Shown here one piece after another: positions 36,977 to 47,883 of a stretch of 64,000 nt of DNA (position 1 is the first letter of the stretch; the number at the start of each line of letters is the position of its first letter). The DNA is taken from positions 3,706,001 to 3,770,000 of the forward strand of contig NC_134036.1 of the NCBI RefSeq assembly GCF_964204645.1. The letters run 5' to 3'. The notes beneath the pieces were generated by a model. That model searched no databases and was not told the DNA's origin. It saw only the letters and a program-made list of their open reading frames with translations. The position numbers and the translations under genes are program-made. The stretch is from Tubulanus polymorphus. Taxonomy: Eukaryota > Nemertea > Palaeonemertea > Tubulaniformes > Tubulanidae.

Positions 36977-39900
36977 TCAATGTCGTGAGCGTTTATTCTT
37001 TGCTCGTACAGATTTCATATCAATGGTCAGTATGGTGTAAAGAAGGGGATTGAGGGACGAGTTGATCGGTAAGAAAAGAACAGCCAGCCAAGCCGCCACC
37101 TGATTCGGTATTTCTACCCGTAATACGGCGCAAAACTGAACGGTAATTAACGGCAGCCAGCAAAATAAATTACAGAGATTTATCACTAAACTTCTGCGTG
37201 CCAAAATAAGTTCGGTAGGATCTATTCTACCCGAACCAGACCTGCTCCCAGATACGAGTCGGTACATTTGAGAATAGGTGGCCATTATTGAAGCAAGTAT
37301 GACAGAGTTGAACACGGCAAAAATAGCGAATGAATATTGCCAGGCGTTGACCTCAATTGATATTAAATTTATAGGTAAACAAACTCCTGTACTGCCATAG
37401 AAGGTGTCTCCGAAATAAGATGACTGTGACAGAGGTATTATAGATATTGTAGCTATGGATAACCAACATACGCCACAAATAATGGACACATATCTCGGAG
37501 ATGTAATCGGGCTTCCAGAAAATGGATTAACGATATTTGAGAATCTATGACGCGTTAGAATAAGCAGAAATGTCAATGAGCCTTCACAAGAGAGAGTCAC
37601 CGTAACTCCAGCGAAACTACAAAATGAACTGTCGGTCCAAGTTTCAGAATTTAGGAAATAATCTCCTTTATAAACGTAATCTGCTCCCGCGATCAAAAAC
37701 AAATAAATCGACATCAAAAAATCACAAGCTGCAATATTGATAATGAGGATGTCAGAAGACGTGTTACGCTTTTCAGAGGGTGAAAGTCGAATTGACCGAA
37801 GACGAAATAAAATTTCAGCGGTGCACCCCATTTCGTCGGAGTCGTCCTTACAATGAGTGGCTCCATCACATCTGTTAGATTTACCGACACATTGACCACT
37901 GTTACAGCGAAATTGTTCGGACAAACACGGTGGATGAATACAAGATTTCTCATCAGAATCATCCACACAATCCTGTATGAAATCACAGAAACCACTTATT
38001 GATATAATCTGACCATCATCGCATTGAAACTGACTGTACAAATTGATATTTGTACAATCGAGTTCATCTTCACCGTGTTGACAGTCGTGTCTGGTATCAC
38101 ATACGCGATGGTCGCTGATACATCTTCGATCGTTACATTCAAACTGCCACGATTTGCAACCGCTTATCGAAGCTAACTCTTCATCAGTTACATTGTATGA
38201 ACACAAAACAGAATGCGCTGTATCTGTCGCGTTATCAAACTGTTTCATCATCCATTTAACTGATTGAATATAAGTAATTTCATCTCTAGTGATTATTGGG
38301 TTTATAACTTGAAGTTTGTTATTAGAAGTCATCGTTAGTATAGAGCTATATTGATGACGATATTGAAATTTTCTTATCAAATCAAAGATATCTTTTTCTG
38401 TGTTACTGTACGCTCGGCCTATTTCGCCTTGGATGCCATCACACATCTTTGTCGCAGTTTCTACATCTAAACCGCCTTGTTTGTTCCAGTCTGTCAGTAT
38501 TTGATAGCATCGTTTATCTATGCTTACCCAACCAATCGTACAGCTCGAGTCATTGAAACCAGTATCTTGAAATTTATCTTCTATCTTCTCGTATGTGTCG
38601 TTGTTTGTCGAATGTGTTGTGTTTAGTTCTGTATCAATTCTTTCCGATTCGCAAATGAAACTCGTATGAACCTCTTCGATAAGACATGGGAATCGAACCC
38701 AGTTCGCTGCACCTCGTGGATTATTCAGTATCATTGCTGTACACGGCATATTGACGTCATTTATCGGTTGCTTTCTGCGAGAAGATATTAAACCTTGAAT
38801 AACGTCTGGTATCGTGTCGTTATTTGCAGGTTTATACCACTCCGTGTAGCTCAATGGTTTCCCGTCAATCCACGTGTAAATACCTGTCCCCGGCTGAATA
38901 GGATAAAGAATGTATAAATTTTCAAATATCTCCTGAAATAGCAATATCCCTTATTGAAGGAAAATCAGTATTTTTAGAATAAATTTACCTGCAGTTTTAA
39001 TCCAATCATCGCTATGAACGCTTCCTGCGAATACGCGTTTAGAAGAAGATCAGTAGCGAATAATCGTTTAATAGCCATCATCTCCTGTTGTGAGTTGATA
39101 CTGAGTAGATGTCCCGCGTACTTCTGTCTACAATGCAATTCAGCATTCTCCCAATTCAGACGTTCATCTCTGATGTATTTAACGCAGGAAATTCCCGAAT
39201 CTAGAAATCCTGATTTACAGACATTTTCAAACTGTTTTACCGGTATCGATTGTTCTAATGTGTATTGTATTTGAAATGTCGGTATGTGATTTTTCACCTC
39301 AAACCGCAGGGTGTGAGATATTAAACTATAAAACACAAGTCCCGGTATCGCGTTATTGTCACATATTCTAAGTTCATGTGTGATTCTATTTTGTTGCCGT
39401 TCATTTATCGCTTGTTTAAAAATAATCGGATCGTTTTCGCTGAAATCTGATTTTGCGCAGGGCGTCCTTTCCATATGTTTGATAAAAAATCTATAGTATG
39501 GAAATTGGCTGCGTTGAATAACTTCAGCAAAATTAAAATATAATGGTTGAAATTGGTACTTTGATGATCCCGGGTAATTCGGTGATTGCACAAACCCGCA
39601 TTCATCTTTCAACGGGCGCCCGAGTAATAAATCAGTTTCAGCTTTTTTCAATTTTTGACATTTTCGCCGCAGTTCTACGAATAATGAATGTCTCCAGAAC
39701 GGATCTGTCCAAAGCGTTTTCACAGTGTTTAATACGAGACTGTTATTGAGAATCTGACTACTCAATCTCACGTACATACTACATGAACCGAATAATAGAG
39801 AATCCTGAAAACATCGGTCAATTTGATATTCGTGTGCTGATAATATATAAATGTTTCTCAAAGGAAGGCGTCGGTTTTCGGGTGTAATCACGAGACAGTG

Positions 39901-41623
39901 TGATGTCATTTTAATCTGACGTTCTCCCTCCTTTAAAACATACCCGTCACAGTCGGTAGGACGAAATCTGACGCGTGAATCCTTACCGACTGTTAACTGA
40001 TCATCCCAGTTATAAGCGTATCCTACTACAGTAACCGATCCACCTGATGTAATCAGACTGACCACGTTACGGTCGTATGTCCATAAACGAGGACAATACG
40101 GACCGTAGCGTCTAGCCGTGAAATTACCACCGTCGTATATGTAAAATCCAGCTCGCTCGCAGTTCTCTGATAAAACTGTTAGTTCCATATTCTCTTCATA
40201 GATTTCGACTTTCCATTTTAAGAGTAATGTGTTAATGCGATACTTAAAGGCTGTCTTTGATGACGGAAACATTAGGAATGGTAACAAGGAGGATATCCCC
40301 CGTTGAAATATCTAAAAGAAAACAAACCTTTAAATCAGATATCAATACGTAATTTGATACATCAGTTTGAGAATATGTTAGTTTTACACTCACTCGACGT
40401 TTGGTGACGCGTACATCTTCCATCGAAAGCGATTCCATTTTATAGTGTATTTCTATACGAAATATTGTTGATTCTCGTCCTATCAAAACGCACAGTATGA
40501 CGAAAAAGCCTTCAGATTTGACACTCAGTGATTCAAGGTAGTTGTAACCGAGTAGAATATCAGTTCCTACAACGCGTAACCCTTCTAGTTTATATACACC
40601 GATGACGTCACCGGATGTGATGAGATCACGTGTCCAGTTGTAGACAACGTACTGTAACACCTGTACTGTGATAGACCAGCAGTGTAAGTGTTTTGATCGA
40701 GTTATTAAGTGTAAACTATTGTCATCGGGAATGAGCACTCCCGACTCGTTATTAGAGATTTGTATCAACGAATTAGAGACGTTCCAATCTGATATCTTGT
40801 ACATCTTGACTAAAAGCTGCGACTGAAATTGCACTTGACGATATAGCAGTGATATGAAGGCTTTGTTTGTTTTAGTATGAAAAGACGATGGCGGATGTCC
40901 GGTTTGTTCTCGTAGTAGACCTATAGGTTCACTGCTGGTGTTCCACCCATCGTGGATTTTAACAGTCGTCGCTTGATCAGCGCTCGGTCTAACTTTCAAA
41001 CTTAGCTTGCTTAGAGTCAAGTTCATAGCAAAACCAACCGGCGCCCCGACCCATTCCAAAAACAACTGGCAGTTTTGTAGACGATTTATAGCAAATCTGT
41101 ATCCTTTCACTGATTGTAATTCTTTTAATTGAAAAGATGATTTTCTGCAGTAATGACTGATTCTCAATCGGTTTCGTTCATAACGATATATGATATAAAC
41201 GCGACTTCCTCGCGTACCATCGACGTTACTCCTAAACATCAACGAGATCGAATCGTTACGGCGGATTTCATGTTTTCCATCACCGCACAATCTGTTATCA
41301 GACTCGTCGATGAGAAGGTAGTTATCACTACAGAATATTGACGGCTCGATATCGTAGTAAACTTGGACGTGAAAAATTCCCGGTAAAGAGCTGTTGATGA
41401 ACCAACGACATTCAACACCGCGCGTTAACAAAGGGTAATTCGGTGAAACGATGTAACCGGACGTAGAATCTAACGGGTACCACGTGTAGTTGCAAGACGA
41501 ACTTACCGTCATAGACGATTCCTCGATAGAGTCTGCGCGATCAGCGCGCGCGATGCGAACTTGACAGACGATCAGCGTCGATACAAACAGCGCTCTCAGT
41601 CGCTGCTCCATACCGAACAGCAT
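36977..41623 (-). CDS. Receptor copy 3, in-frame deletion of LRR and TM1
   Basis: Third tandem paralogue. Coding exons 40394-41623, 38989-40311 and 36977-38893, all phase 0, 1,489 residues. The N-terminal CUB, lectin and first three LDLa modules are kept. At about 37812 the sequence passes from LDLa 3 (DSDEMGCTAE) straight into the end of TM1 (ILFRLRSIRL). Compared with copy 1 exactly 1,326 bp (442 codons; copy-1 positions 22956-24281) are missing, with 2 bp (AT) of shared sequence at the break. LDLa 4-6, the LRR cap and repeats, and nearly all of TM1 are gone, but the frame and TM2-TM7 are intact. The product would have six helices and an altered topology, unless TM1 is replaced. Its CUB segment in exon 2 is the most diverged of the three. 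Confidence 0.88.
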
Positions 41624-43000
41624 CAACACGATACAACGAAGAAATGTTATCCTGATTCAAATTCTTCTTATTTGAATTTCTGTTTAGATTTGCACAAAAA
41701 TCTTAATAAACGATGTAGAATTTGACATTTCTAGCTTATGAAATGAATTGCTGCATTCATTCTGAATATATATATAACTATATTTTCAACCTCCGGTATT
41801 TTGCCGGAATCGATTTATGTCATCAATGTTAGATCAAACTCACACTACGACCTCCGGACGAGCTTCACAGTAATCACCACCTATCTGTGCAGCAATTTTC
41901 AGTTCCACGTTTACACGTGTCGTACATATCCATGTCCAATTATATTTTTAAACCATTCTGATAATTTCGCTTCGCTAGTCCAGGTTTCCGTGCAATTTTA
42001 TTTTTGACGATATTCTAATATTTTCGCTGTTGTACATCGTGTTTATGGAAGTCATCATTCTGACTAGAATCATACCGGTCTTATATCTGCGATAAGCTGC
42101 GTCAGCTCGGTCAATTCCGTATCGCATTAATGGGTATTGAACTAGGTCAGTGTCAACCCCTCACTGTTGACTATGCAACTGGGTCAGTTGATCCCTGCAC
42201 TGATGAATATCTTACTAGGTCAATGTTGGCCCCCTCACTGTTGAGTTTCCAACTAGGTCAGTTGACTCGTGCGCTGATGAGTATTGAACTAGGTCATTTC
42301 ACCGATGAGTGTCCAAAGGTCAGTTGATGAAAGGGCCAGAGCAACACGATATGAATTCATTGATTGACGAACTGAGGTTTCAGGTTTGGAGCATCAAAAA
42401 AAAAGGAAAATTAAAGGGAATACGAAACTTCGACTTCAAATTTCCTAATTCTTCAAACGGGATGATTAAACAGTCATGGGCCCTTCGATTAATGGCCTAT
42501 GAATGAATGTTAAGGCTATACGCATTTGAAGCACGTATTCACGAGAAATGAATTTCGAGCACCCCCGGCCGGTTAGTAGGTACTCTTCTTCTTAAAAAAA
42601 ACTGATCAATCGTCCACGCTCCACATGAAAATGAACTACAAACTCAGCTGATCGTCCACGCTGCTGCACTTGTGCGTTCAGTGCTTCGCCCGGGGACATT
42701 TTCAATTGAAAATAAACTAACAACAAAATAAACTTAGTCGAAAGTAGGATTTTATTTTGCTAGAAATTCACGTAAGAACAAAATATACGATGAGAAGTCT
42801 ACGAAGATATGTTAAATTGATTTCAAACCACGCATTCAAAGCAAACATGAACAAATCGAAACGTTATCGGATAGCTCGCTGTGTTTCTACAGATATATTT
42901 TCCCCCCATTTACTATTAATTCGTCGTTAATTAGTCTTTTTCCGGAATAATATTACCCACGTAATTGGTTTTTAAAAATTGTTTATCGGAATATTGCGTT
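41624..43000. other. Spacer upstream of receptor copy 3
   Basis: Promoter side of copy 3, the ~38-bp repeat at 42110-42325, and a ~105-bp repeat fragment at 42600-42722 (minus orientation, GAAAATGAACTACAAAC). On the minus strand AATAAAATC near 42752 could end a transcript from the right. Confidence 0.5.
42110..42325. repeat. ~38-bp tandem repeat upstream of receptor copy 3
   Basis: Units with AACTAGGTCAGT and CACTGATGAGTATT; partner of 28527-28850 and 36243-36435. Confidence 0.8.
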
Positions 43001-43251
43001 CATCTCCTCGAATCGTGCGTTAGTGCGTGTTCCTGTACGTACACCATCTGTAGGCGTCTCGGTAAGCGCGTAGGCTCAAACTGAAAATTCAAAATTGATG
43101 CGTCATAATGCATGTATCTGACAGTTGTTTTGTTTGAACAATTAACCGATTCGTATTCGTGCAATTCGCAGTACCTCCGAACCTCGTAAGTACGATGTCC
43201 GTGGCATAATGAAAAATCATCTGGTATTAATCGAATTTCGTGTTTAACCAT
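43000..43251 (-). other. Unrecognised 83-codon open frame
   Basis: ATG at 43251 with a good context (TCAAATGG), ending TGA at 43000. It has three cysteines in its first half, no signal peptide and no membrane segment. A TTTTCAG at about 43082 could instead be a splice acceptor with a last exon downstream. It lies between receptor copy 3 and the first ShK-like gene and could be an exon of an unrecognised gene, 3' UTR sequence, or chance. Confidence 0.2.
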
Positions 43252-43705
43252 TTGATATGAAAATAATTCGTTATTATTACCCCGATTCTAAATAACCCTA
43301 TAAGAAAATAAAGTACTGCTGGTATTCAATCGACCAACTTTTAGAAAATGGGGAACTCACTATGGACCGCATTGTACTAAGCGTGTATATTTACTATAGA
43401 AATGAATAGGAGATCGCATGAAATCTTGCGTCCATTACAAACCCACCACATCCGCCGGGAGCGAAACGGGGGGTTTGATTTTGAAATCGGAAATCGGCGG
43501 TCGAAATTACTGAATTGTTCGTTTAAATCGAAGTACGTAATCGGGAGTTTCGTATCAACGTGTTCCTCGCTAAGCGAATAATATCATAGGAAAATTCCAT
43601 GACAAGAAAATCCTGGAATTCGGAAATTCTTTTTCGTACGGAACGTGGTTCGATCGTGAATTATTTACCTATTCGGCGCCTAGCGCTTAAATTCACATCT
43701 CTTGA

Positions 43706-44737
43706 TTAACAGGTTCCGCACTTCTTTTTGCACATGACATTTCTGTGTTTTTGACTGTTGCAGCTCACATTAGCGCAAGCTGTATCGCCTATCTGGTTCT
43801 TGCAAGCACCTGTAAAACATACGTAAACAAACCATTGTATCGACCCGTATTTTGCGTACCTTTTATAGAACAAATGGTTCTTCTGGAAAACCTTAAAGGT
43901 TTTTTCTGTCGACGAGCCTTCCCGAGAGGTATACGGTATTACTGAATACCGGTTACCGAAACCGAAATTAGCCTGCGAATAAACCTCGTAATCAAACTTA
44001 CGTTTTGAAGCTTCAACTGTATCCATCATTCCTGCAATTTAAGAAACGAATTTGATATCGATTTCATCGATGCGTTAGAACCGCGTAATTTAAACAAAAC
44101 AATATCTGATTTAATTCCAGGCATAGGATCATGTGATTCGCAAATACGATCGACTATTTACGGTCGATTTATCCCAACCTAGCATATTTGGAAATTTCAA
44201 TGATTTTTACGATCATTTAAAGAGTTTCGCGATAGTTAAGATTTTCGAAAAATGTATGCCTCCACACTCGGGACATTTGTAGTCGAAAAACAAACACCAG
44301 GCATGAGACAAAAAGCTGACCGTCCACACTGCTGGATATAACGGTAAATGTTTGAATGATAATACACGCGTGAACATAAAGAAACTAACTTACGTTTGAC
44401 GAATTGGGCGAGAACATCTTCTTCCAAACCTAGCAAAAAGATGTACAAAAAAGCCTCATTAGATCATCGGTTATGGGGCTATAGAATAGAGTTTTCGAAA
44501 ACCGTGAAATTGTGATTATCAGCAAAAACTAATGACCATACAACGCCTTAAGTCCGCCTACGATTCCCGAACACGGTAGTGCATTTCCGTAATTCAAATA
44601 AAAAGTAAAGTAAAACGCCGCAATTAGGAAAAAAAACAGAACCTTTTTAATGTTAGAAATGATTACTACTTACTGATAGGTTGAGCGCAAACCAGCGCAA
44701 TCGTGGCCAACAGAACGACGACTTTCAGAGCGACCAT
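43706..44737 (-). CDS. Secreted ShK-like six-cysteine peptide, gene 1
   Basis: Four coding exons: 44674-44737, 44394-44429, 44002-44031 and 43706-43809; 77 residues. Exon 1 encodes a hydrophobic signal peptide ending VCAQP. Exon 2 is an acidic propeptide ending in a Lys-Arg site; exon 3 a short spacer also ending Lys-Arg; exon 4 the mature peptide. Its six cysteines have spacing C-x8-C-x4-C-x9-C-x3-C-x2-C, one residue short in the third loop of the sea-anemone ShK pattern. Every intron is phase 1. Where ShK potassium-channel blockers have a Lys-Tyr pair this peptide has Lys-His. ShK-type domains occur in toxins and in ordinary secreted proteins, so the role (venom, defence, or signalling) is open. 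A TATA box lies about 60 bp upstream. Confidence 0.85.
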
Positions 44738-44794
44738 TTTGGTAGAATATTCGAATCGAAATCACTTGTTGACTGGTTCCAGATGTGTGTCTCG

Positions 44795-44802
44795 TTTATA
44801 TA
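44795..44802 (-). promoter_or_regulatory. TATA box of ShK-like gene 1
   Basis: TATATAAA on the minus strand, preceded by GGGCCC, 58-65 bases upstream of the gene 1 start codon. With transcription starting about 30 bp downstream, the 5' UTR would be about 30 bases with no intron. The assignment is from position and consensus only. Confidence 0.6.
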
Positions 44803-45195
44803 GGGCCCGAACGTCGGTAACCTAGGAATCGTTCTAGTGTCTAAACGCCGACCAATTCGCGGAGGGCCGACCACTGAGCTCGGAATCCGATTCGTCAATC
44901 CAGCTATTAAGCGGATTACAATTTTACTTATTGCGTTTCCCACTGACCCGAGACGCGAAGTTCTTATAAAATCATTTTGTTGTCATGTGTGAATTCGAGG
45001 GCAGAATTATGAATGCGTGATTACTAGGGGCCGTATAGTGCATGCATATTAATATCTGTTCGTATTTTCAAATATATAATGATTTCCATGAGAGCTCGGA
45101 TTTTGGAAAGAACCTCGGCCTTCGAAGGAATTGTGTTTGTTTTTTTCAAATATTTCACTGGACTTTGAATTGTATCGGCGATTCCCACCGTAATG
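44803..45195. other. Upstream DNA of ShK-like gene 1
   Basis: No gene or repeat recognised between the TATA box and the 60-bp satellite. Confidence 0.4.
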
Positions 45196-46808
45196 TCACT
45201 GAGAATGAGAAGATCCTCATTAGTAACTAATCATAATTTTACTGAATCGTTGAAGTTATTGAGAATGAGAAGGTCGTCATTAGTAACTGATCCTAATTTT
45301 ACTGAATCGTTGAAGTTATTGAGAATGAGAAGGTCGTCATTAGTAACTGATCATAATTTTACTGAATTGTTGAAGTTACTGAGAATGAGAAGGTCGTCAT
45401 TAGTAACTAATCATAATTTTACTGAATTGTTGAAGTTACTGAGAATGAGAAGGTCGTCATTAGTAACTGATCATAATTTTACTGAATCGTTAAAGTTATT
45501 GAGAATGAGAAGGTCGTCATTAGTAACTGATCATAATTTTACTGAATTGTTGAAGTTACTGAGAATGAGAAGGTCGTCATAAGTTACAAATCATAATTTT
45601 ACTGAATCGTTGAATTCATCGAGAATGAGAATGGTCGTCATTAGTAACTAATCATAATTTTACTGAATCGTTGAAGTTATCGAGAATGAGAAGGTCGTCA
45701 TTAGTAACTGATCATAATTTTACTGAATTGTTGAAGTTATTGAAAATGAGAAGGTCGTCATTAGTAACTGATCATAATTTTACTGAATCGTTGAAGTTAT
45801 TGAGAATGAGAAGGTCGTCATAAGTAACTAACAATCATAATTTTACTGCATGGTTGAGGTTATTGAGAATGAGAAGGTCGTCATAAGTAACTAACAATCA
45901 TAATTTTACTGCATGGTTGAAGTTACTGAGAATGAGAAGGTCGTCATAAGTTACAAATCATAATTTTACTGAATCGTTGAATTCATCGAGAATGAGAATG
46001 GTCGTCATAAGTAACTAATCATAATTTTACTGAATCGTTGAAGTTATCGAGAATGAGAAGGTCGTCATTAGTAACTGATCATAATTTTACTGAATTGTTG
46101 AAGTTATTGAAAATGAGAAGGTCGTCATAAGTAACTAACAATCATAATTTTACTGCATGGTTGAGGTTATTGAGAATGAGAAGGTCGTCATAAGTAACTA
46201 ACAATCATAATTTTACTGCATGGTTGAAGTTACTGAGAATGAGAAGGTCGTCATAAGTTACAAATCATAATTTTACTGAATCGTTGAATTCATCGAGAAT
46301 GAGAATGGTCGTCATAAGTAACTAATCATAATTTTACTGAATCGTTGAAGTTATCGAGAATGAGAAGGTCGTCATTAGTAACTGATCATAATTTTACTGA
46401 ATTGTTGAAGTTATTGAAAATGAGAAGGTCGTCATAAGTAACTAACAATCATAATTTTACTGCATGGTTGAAGTTACTGAGAATGAGAAGGTCGTCATAA
46501 GTTACAAATCATAATTTTACTGAATCGTTGAATTCATCGAGAATGAGAATGGTCGTCATTAGTAACTAATCATAATTTTACTGAATCGTTGAAGTTATCG
46601 AGAATGAGAAGGTCGTCATTAGTAACTGATCATAATTTTACTGAATCGTTGAAGTTATTGAGAATGAGAAGGTCGTCATAAGTAACTAACAATCATAATT
46701 TTACTGCATGGTTGAGGTTATTGAGAATGAGAAGGTTTTCATTTAGTAACTAATCATAATTTTGCTGAATAGTTGATGTTATTGAGAATGAGAAGGTCGT
46801 CATTCAGC
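45196..46808. repeat. 60-bp satellite array, about 27 copies
   Basis: The unit contains GAGAATGAGAAGGTCGTCAT, TAGTAACTGATCATAATTTT and ACTGAATCGTTGAAGTTATT. Up to about 45580 the units are exactly 60 bp and open in frame. After that, variant units (GAGAATGGTCGTC, CTAACAATCATAA, TGCATGGTTGA) recur in fixed order at intervals of about 240-360 bp, a higher-order structure. Outlying copies are at 46961-47036, 50035-50142 and 50262-50385. Confidence 0.95.
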
Positions 46809-47036
46809 GCCCCTACAGGTAAAAATATGAGGACCCCAGAGCGGCAACAGGCATTTTCATGAACTATCTAATCTATAGATTGATGTATGTTGCCAACCAT
46901 TTACAAAAAAATGCCGTAATATTGTTTTCTAGAGGTCTATTACCCCATTGGCAGGCCGACTATTAGTAACTTATCATAAATTTTCTGAATCGATGAGGTT
47001 ATTGACAATGAGAAGGTCGTCATTAGTAACTAATCA

Positions 47037-47883
47037 TAAATAAATCCGTCCTCGGTCGACTCAAAAAGCCATCGCGTAGGCTTCAGACGATTTCTAGGAA
47101 TGTAGTCGCAACGTTTTTGAATGAAAAATGAAAAACGAACACACAAATTTTAGAAATATATCCACAGCACCATTTTAATCGTTTTAACAAAATGAAACTA
47201 GAAACATTTATTTGCTAGTAACATACGGAAAGATGAAGGAAAGAAAGCCGGCAATTTCAAATATACGAAGGCGTTTTATTCTCGAAAAGGCAAATAGATA
47301 AACAATAATGACAATAAATATTCCATCAAACGTTTTAGATATCACTAAACAGTGACCGTATCATGTCCGTTGAAATCAGTTGAAAAGAAAAATAATAATA
47401 ATGACAATGATAATCAAATGAAATATCTGAATTATTCGAAGCCGGATGGTGGAATTTTCGTTAGCGCTCTTTCGAAGATTAGAGTCCAGGCTTCGCTTGT
47501 GTTCAGGACTAATCGAAAATGAAGTACAAACTTTTTTCGAAAAGTGATTTTCGTGGTGACTGTCTGAAGGGTGGGGGGGGGGGGTGGGTCAGGTAGCAGG
47601 CTGCAGTTTGATAAACGTTTCGGCGTTCATCAAAGGTCCATATACATCCATATATCCGATCAGTATATTAATAATAGGCCTAGAAATTAATAGAAATTCA
47701 TAATTTTTAGTGTCATTATAGTAAGCATAGTAACAACATCACTATAGTTTCAACATTTCCTTAGACTACAGTCAAAATCTGTTAATAACGCGACCATCGC
47801 GTTCAATGCCGCTAATCGCTCGACGCTGCGGTAACTTACCTAATCACCATCTGGATATACACTCGGGGTCATACTCTGCTTGT
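47037..47883. other. Downstream of ShK-like gene 2
   Basis: Probably contains the gene 2 3' UTR; minus-strand AATAAAACG near 47275 is a candidate polyadenylation signal. A G-run lies at about 47573-47588. No other gene seen. Confidence 0.4.

Noticed and set aside
45193-45582. 129-codon frame with 20-residue repeats
   Set aside because: The satellite unit is 60 bp, so a frame without stops stays open by arithmetic. It breaks as soon as units of other length appear.
45196-46808. CRISPR-like array
   Set aside because: Units are directly adjacent with no unique spacers, and the DNA is animal; it is satellite.
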